A stretch of 37,581 bases of DNA from DASQZT01 sp963728965 (GCA_963728965.1 CAVSMH010000015.1:1-37581); one strand, 5' to 3'; positions 1 through 9,602 are shown, numbered from the stretch's first letter. Numbers and translations are program-made. The notes: generated from the letters alone by a model not told the origin.

Positions 1-145
1 AATTGGGCCGTGACTGGACTGGACGTTTGCCTCGTGCCTCTGACTCGTACCCGGGCCGTGGCTGGGCGCGGTAAGTCGCGCCGACAGTTGTCGCCCGGGA
101 GAACGGCTGGCCGCATTATGATACGTTGCTAGCTCGGAGTCATAT
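1..145. other. Upstream region of the rhamnosidase gene
   Basis: I see no coding sequence here. A TATGAT hexamer (117-122) could be a -10 box for the gene at 146, but no convincing -35 lies 16-18 bp before it. GGAG at 136-139 sits 6 nt before the ATG and is a good ribosome binding site. The window edge cuts off anything further upstream. Confidence 0.4.
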
Positions 146-3100
146 ATGAGAACAGGTCTTCTACTACTCCTTTTCGCCGTGCCCGCACTGTATGGCGCTG
201 CCGGCGTGCGCCCGCAGCAACTGCGGGTGGAGTACCGCGTCAACCCGCAGGGGATCGATGTTACGGATCCACGATTGAGCTGGGTGCTCGAACCCGTCAA
301 TCCTGAGGCACGAAGATTGCGCCAGCAGGCCTACCGGGTGCTGGTGGCGGCCAGCGAGCGTGCGCTGAACGCCAACAGCGGGGACCTGTGGGATTCCGGG
401 AAAGTGGCATCCGACCAGTCCATTCAGGTTGTGTATCGAGGCAAGCCGCTGACATCGGGTATGGCCGCGTTCTGGAAAGTGCAGGTGTGGGACCAGGATG
501 GCCAGGCCAGCGCGTGGAGCCCGGCGGCCCAGTGGACCATGGGCCTGCTCCAGGCCTCCGACTGGCACGGCAAGTGGATCGGCCTTGAGCAACCGGGGAT
601 CGTCAAAGACCCGGACAGCTCGTACGTTCTGCTGGAAGGCGCCCGCTGGATCTGGGACATGCCGGATGCCGAGGCCAAGGCACCCGCGGGCAATCGTTTC
701 TTCCGCGCCTCGTTCACTCTTCCGGCCGACCGCAAAATCTCGCGGGGCATCTGCATTGCCGGTGCGGAGAATGCGGCGGACGTGTTTGTAAACGGCGTGC
801 CGGTGAGCGCCGGGTCGGGGGCCGCGCTGCCCGCGATTGCCGATATTACGGGATCGATCCACAGCGGCGACAATCTGGTCGCGGTGCGCGCCGTGCATGG
901 CCGCGCCGACCGGCCGGCGGGGCTGATCGCGGCGATTCGGGTGGAGTTTGCCACGGGCGAGCCGGTCCTTTTCCAGAGCGGCAACCACTGGCGCACGGCC
1001 CCGAAGATCGAACCCGGCTGGAACCTGCCGGATTACCTGGACGCCGCCTGGCCCGCCGCCAAAGAGCTGGGCCCGTATGGGATGGCTCCCTGGGGCGCGG
1101 CGGGTTTCGCCGCCGAACACCGCTTGCCGGCGCGCCTGCTGCGCAAGGAATTTGCGGTCGATAAGGACGTGCGCCGCGCCACGGCCTACTATTCCGGGCT
1201 GGGTCTTTCCGAGTTGTACCTGAATGGCGCCCGCGTCGGCGACCACGTTCTTTCACCCGGGCTGACCGACTATGACAAGCACGTCCTGTACGTGACCTTC
1301 GATGTGACGGCGCAGCTTGCGAGGGGGCGCAACGCCATCGGGCTGATGCTCGGCAACGGCCGCTACTACGCGCCGCGCCTTCAAGCAGGAACACGCAACT
1401 TCGGTTTTCCGAAGGCCCTGGTCGAACTCGATATCGAATACGCCGACGGCAGCCGCGCGAACGTGGTTTCCGACGAGACCTGGAGACTCACCACCAACGG
1501 CCCCATTCGCGCCAACAACGAGTATGACGGCGAAGAGTACGACGCCCGCCGCGAGCTCCCCGGCTGGAGCCGCGCCGGCTTTGACGATTCCGGTTGGGAA
1601 CCGGCCGAATTGGTGCGGGGGCCAGCCGGTGTGCTGACCGCGGAGATGGCCGAGCCGCTGCGCGTCACCGAGACGGTCCATCCCGTTGCGGTGAAGCGGC
1701 TCAAGCCAGGCGTGTACATCTTCGATATGGGACAGAATCTGGTGGGCTGGTGCCGGGTCCATGTCAGCGGTCCGCGGGGTGCGCAGGTGACGCTGCGGCA
1801 CGCCGAGACGCTCAACCCGGATGGATCGCTCTACACCGCCAACCTGCGCACCGCGCGCGCCGCCGATGTGTACACGCTGAAGGGCGAGGGCGCCGAGAGT
1901 TACGAGCCGCATTTCACCTACCACGGGTTCCGCTACGTCGAGGTCACCGGCTTGCCGGGCGAACCCACCGCGGGCGCGCTCGAAGGCCGGGTGGTGCACG
2001 ACGACATGACGCGCATCGCCGATTTCACCAGCTCCAACGATTTGCTGAACCGCATTCACCGCGCCATGTTCTGGGGCATTCGCGGCAACTACCGCAGCAT
2101 TCCCACCGATTGCCCGCAGCGCGACGAGCGGCAGGGCTGGCTGGGCGACCGCTCGCAGGTGAGCCGCAGCGAAAGCTACATGTTCGATGTGGCCGCCTTC
2201 TACACCAAGTGGAGCACCGACCTGGCGGATTCGCAGCGCGACAACGGCAGCATCCCGGATGTCTCGCCCAACTATTGGCCGCTCTACAACGACGACCTCA
2301 CCTGGCCCAGCACATTCCTTTTCGTGCCCGGCATGCTCTACGACCAGTATGGCGACCGCCGCGTGCTGGAACGCTACTATCCGGCCATGAAGAAGTGGAT
2401 CGCGCACATTCGCACATTCGTGACGGCGGACGGCCTGATCTCAAAAGACATGTACGCGGACTGGTGCGTTCCGCCGGAAGATCCCAAGCTGATTCACTCG
2501 CAGGACCCGGCGCGGGTCACTGACAAGACGCTGATCGCGAGCTCGTATTATTACCACCTCCTGAACCTGCTGGCGCGCTACGCGCGGCTACTCGATAAAC
2601 CAACGGAAGCCGCGGACTTCGAACTGGCTGCGGCGCGCGTGGACGCGGCGTTTCAAAAGCGCTTCTTCAACCCGCTTACCAACGTGTACGACAACGGCAC
2701 GCAGACTTCCAGCATCCTGCCGCTGTATTTCCAGATGACGCCGCTCGAAAACCGGGCTTCCGTGATCGCCGGGCTGACGCGCAAGATCGACCAGGAAAGT
2801 CACGGTCACGTGGGCACCGGCCTGGTGGGCGCGCAGTGGCTCATGCGAACGCTTTCCGATAACGGCCACGCCGATATCGCCTACGAAATCGCGACGCAGA
2901 AAACGTATCCGGGCTGGGGCTACATGATCGAGCAGGGCGCGACCACCATCTGGGAGCTGTGGAACGGCGATACCGCCGATCCGGCGATGAACTCAGGCAA
3001 TCACGTGATGCAGATCGGCGATCTTGCCGTCTGGATGTACGAGTACCTGGCGGGCATCCGTTCGGACCCGGACAGGCCGGGCTTCCATCACATTCTGATC

Positions 3101-3385
3101 CACCCGTATGCGGCGGGCGACCTGACGTTCGTCAAGGCCTCGCACCCGTCGATGTACGGCACGATTGCGAGTTCGTGGAAACGCTCGGGCAGCGGGTTCG
3201 CCCTGGATGTAACGGTGCCGGCGAACACGACCGCCACGGTGTGGGTGCCGGCGAAGGACACCGCGGCCGTCAGCGAATCGGGCCGGGCCGCGAATACCGC
3301 ACCGGGAGTGAAGTTCCTGCGCACGGAGGACGGAGCCGCGGTGTACGAGGTGGAATCGGGGAGGTATTCGTTTCTCGCGCGGTGA
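146..3385 (+). CDS. Secreted alpha-L-rhamnosidase, GH78 family
   Basis: Predicted to hydrolyse terminal alpha-L-rhamnose from plant or microbial glycans and glycosides. The 1079-residue protein starts with a hydrophobic signal peptide (about residues 1-18), so it is exported. Next come an Ig-like domain with a WxxxW pattern, a beta-sandwich segment (about 165-310), the Bac_rhamnosid_N-type jelly roll, and the (alpha/alpha)6 barrel. The family signature TDCPQRDER lies at 654-662, and the second acidic motif TTIWELW at 933-939 puts the likely catalytic base at Glu937. Length is normal for multi-domain GH78 enzymes. The start is supported by GGAG 6 nt upstream. It stands alone on its strand and converges with the CMD-like gene. 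The family call is firm; the exact substrate is not visible. Confidence 0.95.
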   Translation: MRTGLLLLLFAVPALYGAAGVRPQQLRVEYRVNPQGIDVTDPRLSWVLEPVNPEARRLRQQAYRVLVAASERALNANSGDLWDSGKVASDQSIQVVYRGKPLTSGMAAFWKVQVWDQDGQASAWSPAAQWTMGLLQASDWHGKWIGLEQPGIVKDPDSSYVLLEGARWIWDMPDAEAKAPAGNRFFRASFTLPADRKISRGICIAGAENAADVFVNGVPVSAGSGAALPAIADITGSIHSGDNLVAVRAVHGRADRPAGLIAAIRVEFATGEPVLFQSGNHWRTAPKIEPGWNLPDYLDAAWPAAKELGPYGMAPWGAAGFAAEHRLPARLLRKEFAVDKDVRRATAYYSGLGLSELYLNGARVGDHVLSPGLTDYDKHVLYVTFDVTAQLARGRNAIGLMLGNGRYYAPRLQAGTRNFGFPKALVELDIEYADGSRANVVSDETWRLTTNGPIRANNEYDGEEYDARRELPGWSRAGFDDSGWEPAELVRGPAGVLTAEMAEPLRVTETVHPVAVKRLKPGVYIFDMGQNLVGWCRVHVSGPRGAQVTLRHAETLNPDGSLYTANLRTARAADVYTLKGEGAESYEPHFTYHGFRYVEVTGLPGEPTAGALEGRVVHDDMTRIADFTSSNDLLNRIHRAMFWGIRGNYRSIPTDCPQRDERQGWLGDRSQVSRSESYMFDVAAFYTKWSTDLADSQRDNGSIPDVSPNYWPLYNDDLTWPSTFLFVPGMLYDQYGDRRVLERYYPAMKKWIAHIRTFVTADGLISKDMYADWCVPPEDPKLIHSQDPARVTDKTLIASSYYYHLLNLLARYARLLDKPTEAADFELAAARVDAAFQKRFFNPLTNVYDNGTQTSSILPLYFQMTPLENRASVIAGLTRKIDQESHGHVGTGLVGAQWLMRTLSDNGHADIAYEIATQKTYPGWGYMIEQGATTIWELWNGDTADPAMNSGNHVMQIGDLAVWMYEYLAGIRSDPDRPGFHHILIHPYAAGDLTFVKASHPSMYGTIASSWKRSGSGFALDVTVPANTTATVWVPAKDTAAVSESGRAANTAPGVKFLRTEDGAAVYEVESGRYSFLAR

Positions 3386-3405
3386 GCGGGGCGCCGGGCT
3401 TCGCC

Positions 3406-3816
3406 TCACGGGTGGCTCAAAAGGGTTTGGAAGCGGGGGTCGATTTCGACCTGATAGCCGCTCGACAGGCGGTTGGTTTCGTTTGCCATGCCTACGACCG
3501 CCATCAGCTCCGCGAACATCGCGTTCGTCATGCCGGCTTTGCGCGCCGAAACGGTGTGCGATGCGATGCAGTACGGACATTGATTGGTGGCGCTCACGGC
3601 CAGGTATACGAGTTCCTTGGTGAGCGGGTCCAGGGTGCCGGGCGCCATGATCTGTTTGATGCTCTCCCAGGTGCGGCGCAGGGTGGCGGGGTCGTGCGCC
3701 AGGGCCTTCCAGAAATTATTGATCCAATCCGTCTTGCGGGTGGCCATGATGTCGTCGTAGACCGCCCGCACTTCCGGCGGCGCATCCTCATATTCGATGA
3801 ATCCGAGAGTTGCCAT
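3406..3816 (-). CDS. Carboxymuconolactone decarboxylase / AhpD-like protein
   Basis: A 136-residue all-helical protein with the AhpD-type redox motif CPYC (Cys80, Cys83) followed by His87, and the usual downstream ARKAGM segment. Proteins of this kind act as small peroxidases or thiol-disulfide redox proteins; true decarboxylases of the family lack the CxxC pair, so a redox role is more likely. It is divergent from the SDR gene, 49 bp apart. No Shine-Dalgarno sequence precedes the ATG; instead GATAAT on the minus strand (3823-3828) ends 6 nt before it, which would suit a leaderless transcript. The cellular partner is unknown. Confidence 0.88.
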   Translation of the reverse strand: MATLGFIEYEDAPPEVRAVYDDIMATRKTDWINNFWKALAHDPATLRRTWESIKQIMAPGTLDPLTKELVYLAVSATNQCPYCIASHTVSARKAGMTNAMFAELMAVVGMANETNRLSSGYQVEIDPRFQTLLSHP

Positions 3817-3865
3817 GGAGGGATTATCGCGCAGGTGGGCGTGGAGAGGCTGCTAATCTACATCC

Positions 3866-4645
3866 ATGGTTCTTGCTCTCGAATCGAAGACAGCCCTGGT
3901 GACGGGCGCCAGCAAGGGGGTCGGCAAGGGCATCGCTGTCGAGCTCGCACGCAACGGCTGCGATGTCGCTGTGAATTACCACTCGGATCCTCAGGGGGCA
4001 GAGGCGACGGTGGCGGAAATCACCTCGCTGGGGCGCACCGGGTTCGCCGTGGCAGCCAATGTCGCCGAAGCGGCCGAGGTGGATGCCCTTTTCGCGGCGG
4101 TCGGGGAGCGCTTCCCGCGGCTGGATATTCTGGTGAACAATGCCGGAACGCAAGTGTGGAAGCCGCTGCTCGAGCTGGAGGAACGCGAATGGGACCGCGT
4201 GATCGACACCAATCTGAAAGGCTGCTTTTTGTGCAGCCAGCGAGCGGCGTGGCGCATGAAGGAAACCGGCGGGGGACGCATTATCAATATCGGCTCCGGG
4301 TGCAATAAGGTTCCGTTTCCGAACCTGGTCAGCTACACCGCGAGTAAGGGTGGAATTGAAATGCTCACCAGGGTGGCGGCGATGGAGTTGGGCAAACACG
4401 GAATTACGGTGAACTGCGTGGCGCCGGGCGCCATCGAAATCGAGCGGACCAAACAGGAAGCCAACGACTATGCGGGAACGTGGGCCGCGCTCACCCCGCT
4501 GGGACGGGTGGGGCTGCCGCTCGATGTGGCGCGGGCTGTGGTATTTTTCGCGAGCGAAGGCGGCGCGTTCGTTACGGGGCAGACGCTATGGGTGGACGGC
4601 GGCCTGTTCACGCACCCAAGTTGGCCGTATCCGGTGGGTTCGTGA
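3866..4645 (+). CDS. Short-chain dehydrogenase/reductase (SDR)
   Basis: Classical SDR of 259 residues with a Rossmann fold that binds NAD(P)H. It has the cofactor motif TGASKGVG at 13-20, the NNAG motif near residue 90, and the catalytic set Ser144, Tyr157 and Lys161 (YTASK). The C-terminal VTGQTLWVDGG is typical of 3-oxoacyl-ACP reductase and glucose 1-dehydrogenase-like members, but the substrate cannot be assigned. TAATCT (3854-3859) ends 6 nt before the ATG and there is no Shine-Dalgarno sequence, so translation may be leaderless. The last 38 bp overlap the 3' end of the zinc-ribbon gene on the other strand. Confidence 0.92.
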   Translation: MVLALESKTALVTGASKGVGKGIAVELARNGCDVAVNYHSDPQGAEATVAEITSLGRTGFAVAANVAEAAEVDALFAAVGERFPRLDILVNNAGTQVWKPLLELEEREWDRVIDTNLKGCFLCSQRAAWRMKETGGGRIINIGSGCNKVPFPNLVSYTASKGGIEMLTRVAAMELGKHGITVNCVAPGAIEIERTKQEANDYAGTWAALTPLGRVGLPLDVARAVVFFASEGGAFVTGQTLWVDGGLFTHPSWPYPVGS

Positions 4646-4988
4646 GCGGATCGTCAATGCCGCGGCTGCTGCTGCGGGGGCGGCGATCATAAAACTGAAT
4701 TCGGCAAAAACAGCAGGAATACAACGCGCCGCCGGCCTTTTTTTCCAGCCAATTGAGAAATCCGCCCTGCATTTTGTCGATTTTGTCGGGCTTTTCCAGC
4801 TTCACGACCCGGTAGGTCCCGCATTTGGGGCAGCGACAGGCCACGCCGATGTGCAGGCGATAAGGGCGGGGCAGAAATTCTTCGCGTTCGCACTGGCTAC
4901 ACTGGTAGATCGCCATGAAGCGCAATCGTTCGGGGAATGTGCGGTGTACGCGCCTCAGCCGGCCTCCGCAGTTCGAACACTTTCGCAT
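4608..4988 (-). CDS. Small zinc-ribbon protein of unknown function
   Basis: A 126-residue protein with cysteine pairs that look like two zinc ribbons: C4/C7 with C30/C33, and C53/C56 with C92 (or C93)/C95. The cysteine spacing and basic character support a real protein that may bind nucleic acid or protein, but I do not recognise a named family. The C-terminal 13 or so codons overlap the end of the SDR gene on the opposite strand. It is divergent from uvrA with an 87-bp gap. The minus strand carries TATAAA (5003-5008) with a weak TTGTAG (5027-5032) 18 bp further upstream. No Shine-Dalgarno sequence is visible. Confidence 0.75.
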   Translation of the reverse strand: MRKCSNCGGRLRRVHRTFPERLRFMAIYQCSQCEREEFLPRPYRLHIGVACRCPKCGTYRVVKLEKPDKIDKMQGGFLNWLEKKAGGALYSCCFCRIQFYDRRPRSSSRGIDDPLTNPPDTANLGA

Positions 4989-5002
4989 CTGGGGATCGGT
5001 TA

Positions 5003-5032
5003 TTTATATCACCGATTGCGGAGGCGCTACAA
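5003..5032 (-). promoter_or_regulatory. Candidate promoter of the zinc-ribbon gene
   Basis: On the minus strand, TTGTAG (5027-5032), an 18-bp spacer and TATAAA (5003-5008, 5 of 6 to consensus) lie 14 nt before the ATG at 4988. The predicted leader is only a few nucleotides. The -35 match is weak (3 of 6). Confidence 0.4.
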
Positions 5033-5075
5033 GCCGCGTAAGAATAAAGATTCACCGTAAATTCCGTTAGCCTTT

Positions 5076-7838
5076 ATGCTGGACCGGATCACCGTGCATG
5101 GCGCGCGCCAGCACAACCTCAAGAATATCGATGTGGAGATTCCTCGGAACAAGCTGACGGTGATCACCGGGCTCAGCGGTTCCGGGAAATCCTCGCTGGC
5201 ATTCGACACCATCTATGCCGAAGGGCAGAGGCGTTATGTAGAGACACTTTCGACCTACGCGCGGCAATTCCTGGACCAGATGGAGCGGCCCGACGTGGAT
5301 TCGATCGACGGGCTCAGTCCGGCGATTTCGATCGAACAGAAGACCACCAGCCGCAGCCCGCGATCGACGGTCGGGACGATCACGGAAGTGTACGACTATC
5401 TGCGGCTGTTGTACTCGTCCATCGGCGTGCCGTATTGCCCACTGTGCGGCAACGAGATCTCGCGGCAGACCACCGAGCAGATCCTGCACCACGTGCTGGC
5501 GCTCAAGCCGGAGGACCGCATCATGGTGATGGCGCCGGTGGTGCGCGGCCGTAAGGGCGAGTATAAGAAAGACCTGGAAAAGCTGGCGCGGCAGGGTTTC
5601 TTGCGGGCGCGGGTGGACGGAGTGTTGCGTTCGCTCGACGAAGACATTCCCCTCGACAAGCGGAAAAACCATACCATCGAAGTAGTCGTAGACCGGCTGT
5701 TGGTGAAGCGGGGGATCGAAAAGCGGCTGGAAGCTTCCATCGAAACCGCCACCAAGCTGGCGAACGGGTTAGTGCTGATTGCGGTGGTGAACGGAGAGGA
5801 GCGGCTGTACTCACAGAAGCTGGCCTGCATGGAATGCGGAACCAGTGTGCCGCAGCTCGAGCCGCGGTCGTTTTCGTTCAACAGCCCCTACGGCGCCTGC
5901 CCGGAATGCCACGGGCTGGGCAGCAAGTGGAGCTTCGATCCGGCCAAGGTGATCGCGGAGGGGACCAAGCCGCTGCTGGATGGCGGACTCGGGCCGGGAG
6001 CCGGCTCCTGGCAGATGCAGCAGCACCTGGAGTCGCTTGCGCGCAAACACCGCATCGACCTGAAGAAGCCCTTTGAAGAGCTGTCGAAGAAGGCGCGCAA
6101 TCTGCTGCTCGAGGGCACCAACGGCGATTCCGGCATTCTGAAGTTGCTCGAACAGACCTACGAATCGTCCTCGGAGGGCTACCGCGAGTGGCTGACGGAG
6201 TACATGTCGCCGGTGGAATGCCCGACGTGCCACGGCAGGCGGCTGAGGCCGGAGAGCCTGGCGGTTCGGGTGAAGAATTTTTCGATTGCGGATTTCACCG
6301 CGCTGTCGCTGGCGCGGGCGCTGATGACGGTGCGCAACTGGGAGTTCGCCGATCGCGAGATGCAGATTGCGGGGCGCGTGCTGGATGAAATCCGCCGGCG
6401 GCTGGAGTTTCTCTCGGCGGTGGGGCTCGACTACCTGAGCCTCGAGCGTTCCGCCGCGACGCTGTCCGGGGGGGAAGCGCAGCGCATCCGGCTGGCCACG
6501 CAGATCGGCTCGAAGTTGCGGGGCGTGTTGTATGTGCTCGATGAGCCTTCGATCGGGTTGCACCCGCGCGACAACGGCCGGCTGCTGGAAACCCTGGCGC
6601 ACCTGCGCGATATGGGGAACACGGTGCTGGTGGTGGAACACGATGCGGAAACCATCGAGCGCGCCGACTACGTGATCGACCTTGGGCCGGGCGCGGGGAG
6701 GTTGGGCGGCGGCATGGTAGCGGCGGGCGCTCCCGCCGAGATCGCCCGCAATCCCGAATCGCTCACCGGCCGGTATCTATCGGGGAACCTGGAGATCCCG
6801 GTTCCGCGCGAGCGCCGCAAGCCGGGCGACAAGAAACTGGCGATCCGCGGCGCCCGCGAGCACAACCTGAAGCAGATCGATGTGGAAATCCCGATCGGCC
6901 TGCTGACCGTGGTGACCGGTGTTTCGGGTAGCGGCAAATCGACCCTGGTCAACGAGATTCTGTACCGCTCGCTGGCGCGGGAGATCTACGGCTCGCACGA
7001 CGAGCCGGGGGCGCACGATCGCATCGAGGGCATCGCCCATATCGACAAGGTGATCCGCATCGACCAGGCGCCGATCGGACGTACGCCGCGGTCGAACCCG
7101 GCCACCTACAGCGGACTTTTTACGCCGATCCGCGATCTGTACGCGATGCTGCCGGAATCGCGCGAGCGCGGCTACAAGCCCGGCCGGTTCAGCTTCAATG
7201 TGAAGGGCGGGCGCTGCGAGGCCTGCCAGGGGGACGGGCTGAAGCGCATCGAGATGAACTTCCTGCCGGACGTATACGTCACCTGCGACGTGTGCCGCGG
7301 GCGGCGCTACAACCGCGAAACGCTCCAGGTGAAATTCAAAGGCTACTCCATTGCCGACCTGCTGGACGCCACCGTGGAGGAAGCGCTGCCGCTGATGGAA
7401 AACCTGCCGCAGATCCGCGCCAAGTTGCAGACCCTTTCCGATGTAGGATTGGGCTACATTCACCTGGGGCAGTCGGCCACCACGCTTTCGGGCGGCGAAG
7501 CCCAGCGCATCAAGCTGGCCAAGGAATTGAGCAAGCGGCAGACGGGCCGCACGTTTTACCTGCTGGACGAGCCCACCACCGGGCTGCATTTCGACGACGT
7601 ACGCAAGCTGCTGGACGTGCTGCAGCAACTGGTCGGGTTGGGCAACACCGTAGTGGTGATCGAGCACAACCTGGACGTAATCAAGACCGCCGACTGGCTG
7701 GTGGATCTCGGTCCCGATGGGGGCGAATACGGCGGGCGGGTGGTGGCTGCGGGCACTCCCGAACAGGTGAGCCGCTCGAAGAAGGGCTATACGGCCGAAG
7801 CGCTGCGCAAGGTTCTCGGCAACGGACGAGCGGCATGA
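5076..7838 (+). CDS. uvrA: Excinuclease ABC subunit A
   Basis: DNA damage-recognition ATPase of nucleotide excision repair; it works as a dimer with UvrB in the cytoplasm. The 920-residue protein has both ABC modules: Walker A GLSGSGKSS near residue 30 and GVSGSGKST near 615, signature motifs LSGGEAQRI in each half, and Walker B segments with LDEPSIGLH and LDEPTTGLH. Zinc-binding cysteine pairs are present (MECG...CPECHG, CPTCHG, and CEACQG...CDVCRG near residues 715-745). Length matches the usual 930-950. No Shine-Dalgarno sequence precedes the ATG. I looked for a LexA-type palindrome upstream and saw none. Its stop overlaps the start of the next gene (ATGA), so the two are probably translationally coupled. 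Confidence 0.98.
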   Translation: MLDRITVHGARQHNLKNIDVEIPRNKLTVITGLSGSGKSSLAFDTIYAEGQRRYVETLSTYARQFLDQMERPDVDSIDGLSPAISIEQKTTSRSPRSTVGTITEVYDYLRLLYSSIGVPYCPLCGNEISRQTTEQILHHVLALKPEDRIMVMAPVVRGRKGEYKKDLEKLARQGFLRARVDGVLRSLDEDIPLDKRKNHTIEVVVDRLLVKRGIEKRLEASIETATKLANGLVLIAVVNGEERLYSQKLACMECGTSVPQLEPRSFSFNSPYGACPECHGLGSKWSFDPAKVIAEGTKPLLDGGLGPGAGSWQMQQHLESLARKHRIDLKKPFEELSKKARNLLLEGTNGDSGILKLLEQTYESSSEGYREWLTEYMSPVECPTCHGRRLRPESLAVRVKNFSIADFTALSLARALMTVRNWEFADREMQIAGRVLDEIRRRLEFLSAVGLDYLSLERSAATLSGGEAQRIRLATQIGSKLRGVLYVLDEPSIGLHPRDNGRLLETLAHLRDMGNTVLVVEHDAETIERADYVIDLGPGAGRLGGGMVAAGAPAEIARNPESLTGRYLSGNLEIPVPRERRKPGDKKLAIRGAREHNLKQIDVEIPIGLLTVVTGVSGSGKSTLVNEILYRSLAREIYGSHDEPGAHDRIEGIAHIDKVIRIDQAPIGRTPRSNPATYSGLFTPIRDLYAMLPESRERGYKPGRFSFNVKGGRCEACQGDGLKRIEMNFLPDVYVTCDVCRGRRYNRETLQVKFKGYSIADLLDATVEEALPLMENLPQIRAKLQTLSDVGLGYIHLGQSATTLSGGEAQRIKLAKELSKRQTGRTFYLLDEPTTGLHFDDVRKLLDVLQQLVGLGNTVVVIEHNLDVIKTADWLVDLGPDGGEYGGRVVAAGTPEQVSRSKKGYTAEALRKVLGNGRAA

Positions 7839-8797
7839 GCCGGTACGCCAGGCGGCCGCTCGATTTCGACGGGCTTCACACGGTCGCGTTGCGGGAGCGC
7901 GGCGGCAAAGTGAAGGCCGCGGATTTCGCGCGGCCGTGGACGAAAGGGGCGGGCCTGGCCGGATGGCTCGATTCGCTGCCGCGCATTCTGGCCGGCAATG
8001 CGTTTCGGGCGGTGGCGGACGCCATCGTGGAGGCGCGCGCACGCCGGCGCGCCATCATCTGGGGCTTGGGCGGACACGTGATCAAGTGCGGGCTGGCGCC
8101 AGTGCTGATCGACCTGATGGAGCGCGGCTACGTGACGGCGTTGGCAATGAACGGAGCGGCGGCGATCCACGATTTCGAAATCGCCCTGGCCGGACAGACC
8201 AGCGAGGATGTGGAGGCGGTGCTGCCCGACGGGCGCTTCGGCGTTGCCGAAGAGACCGGCCGGGAGATGAACCGGGCCATTGCGGGAGGCGACCGCGAAG
8301 GTCTCGGCATGGGCGAATCGCTTGGACGATGGCTGGAGTTGACCGCCGACCGGCGTTTTGCCGACCTCAGCCTGCTGCTCCAGGCGTACCGGCGCGAGAC
8401 GCCGGTCACGGTCCACGTGGCGATGGGCACGGACACTCCGCACACGCACCCGGCCGCCGACCCTGCCGCCATCGGCAGTGCCAGCCATCGCGATTTCCGC
8501 CTGTTTTGCGCGTATGCGGCCGAATTGAACGACGGCGGTGTCTATCTGAATGTGGGCTCGGCGGTGCTGCTTCCGGAGGTGTTCCTGAAGGCGGTATCCG
8601 CGGTGCGCAACCTGGGGCGCCCCCTGGCCGGCTTCACCACCGCGAATTTCGATTTTCTGCAACACTACCGCCCGCGAGTGAATGTGGTGGAACGGCCGCA
8701 TGCCGCGGCGGGCGGCGCCGGATACGCGATCACGGGGCATCATGAGCTGATGCTGCCCTTGCTGGCCGCGGCCCTGGTGGTGAGAGACGATGGCTGA
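7835..8797 (+). CDS. Conserved protein of unknown function, deoxyhypusine synthase-like pattern
   Basis: A 320-residue cytoplasmic protein. The start is ATG at 7835, overlapping the uvrA stop as ATGA; the open frame extends further upstream only as a shadow of uvrA. Residues 50-130 hold a glycine-rich Rossmann-like stretch: a GLGGHVIKCGL segment, then LMERGYVTAL, a NGAAAIHDFE motif and GQTSEDVE. A second conserved-looking part (about 225-260) reads IGSASHRDFRLF then GGVYLNVGS. The order and spacing recall the deoxyhypusine synthase fold from memory, but I cannot find that enzyme's catalytic lysine region, so the function is open. It overlaps the CPBP protease gene by 8 bp, making a three-gene unit with uvrA. 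Confidence 0.85.
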   Translation: MSRYARRPLDFDGLHTVALRERGGKVKAADFARPWTKGAGLAGWLDSLPRILAGNAFRAVADAIVEARARRRAIIWGLGGHVIKCGLAPVLIDLMERGYVTALAMNGAAAIHDFEIALAGQTSEDVEAVLPDGRFGVAEETGREMNRAIAGGDREGLGMGESLGRWLELTADRRFADLSLLLQAYRRETPVTVHVAMGTDTPHTHPAADPAAIGSASHRDFRLFCAYAAELNDGGVYLNVGSAVLLPEVFLKAVSAVRNLGRPLAGFTTANFDFLQHYRPRVNVVERPHAAAGGAGYAITGHHELMLPLLAAALVVRDDG

Positions 8798-9602
8798 AGA
8801 ACCGGAGTTGCCAGGGAACGTCTCGCCGGCGGAAAACGCGGCGCCGGCAGTCGTGCCTCCGCCCGAGTACCGGCTGGAATGCGCGCCGCCACCACCCGAA
8901 CGCTATCCGTTCTGGGGCTACGCCGACCTGCTGCTGTTCGCCGGCCTGGCGGTGCCCTGCATGCTGCTGGGCTGGGCCGTGGTGCGGGCTGTGTTTGCCA
9001 TCTTTCGATACCACAGCAGGCTTTCGGTGGCGGAACTGCTGCCGCAGCAGTTGTTGGGCTACGGCCTGCTCTTCGGCGCGCTGGCCCTGATCTTCCGGAT
9101 GCAATACGACCGGCCCTTCTGGAAGTCGCTGGCGTGGTGCCGCACCCGCATGCCGTTTCTGTGGACGGTGATTTTCGGCTTCAGCACGGCCATTGCAGTG
9201 GCCATGCTGGGTGCGCTGATCCGGACTCCCACCACCAGCAACCAGATGACGCAACTCATGGAAGACCGCGTTTCCATGATTCTCATGGCGGCGTTCGGTA
9301 CCACGGTGGCGCCGCTTTCCGAAGAACTGATCTTTCGCGGGTTCCTGCAACCGCTGCTGGTGCGCAGCCTGGGGGCGGTGGCCGGGATCGCCATCGCCGC
9401 GCTGCCGTTCGGGCTGCTGCACTACCACGAGTACGGCAACTCGTGGCGGCACGCCGTGCTGATCGCCCTGGCCGGAGCCTCGTTTGGCGTGATGCGGCAC
9501 GTGACGGGCTCCACACGGGCGGCGGCCATCATGCACGCGGCGTACAACACCATGATTTTCATCGCGGTGCTGGGGCAGGGAAGATTGATCCATCATCCGT
9601 AG
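8790..9602 (+). CDS. CPBP-family intramembrane metalloprotease
   Basis: Integral membrane protein of 270 residues in the CAAX protease and bacteriocin-processing (Abi) family. After a proline-rich cytoplasmic N-terminus (1-40) come hydrophobic segments near 44-70, 85-102, 122-144, 192-210 and 222-238. Family motif 1, SEELIFRGFL, gives Glu178, Glu179 and Arg183; motif 2 is FGLLH with His211; motif 3 is MHAAYNT with His249. All predicted metal and catalytic residues are present. The gene overlaps the preceding unknown gene by 8 bp. The natural substrate is unknown; relatives process prenylated proteins or peptides or give bacteriocin immunity. Confidence 0.92.
   Translation: MAEEPELPGNVSPAENAAPAVVPPPEYRLECAPPPPERYPFWGYADLLLFAGLAVPCMLLGWAVVRAVFAIFRYHSRLSVAELLPQQLLGYGLLFGALALIFRMQYDRPFWKSLAWCRTRMPFLWTVIFGFSTAIAVAMLGALIRTPTTSNQMTQLMEDRVSMILMAAFGTTVAPLSEELIFRGFLQPLLVRSLGAVAGIAIAALPFGLLHYHEYGNSWRHAVLIALAGASFGVMRHVTGSTRAAAIMHAAYNTMIFIAVLGQGRLIHHP

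Noticed and set aside
4989..5075. LexA/SOS box upstream of uvrA
   Set aside because: I looked for CTGT-N8-ACAG and GAAC-N4-GTTC type sites and saw none.
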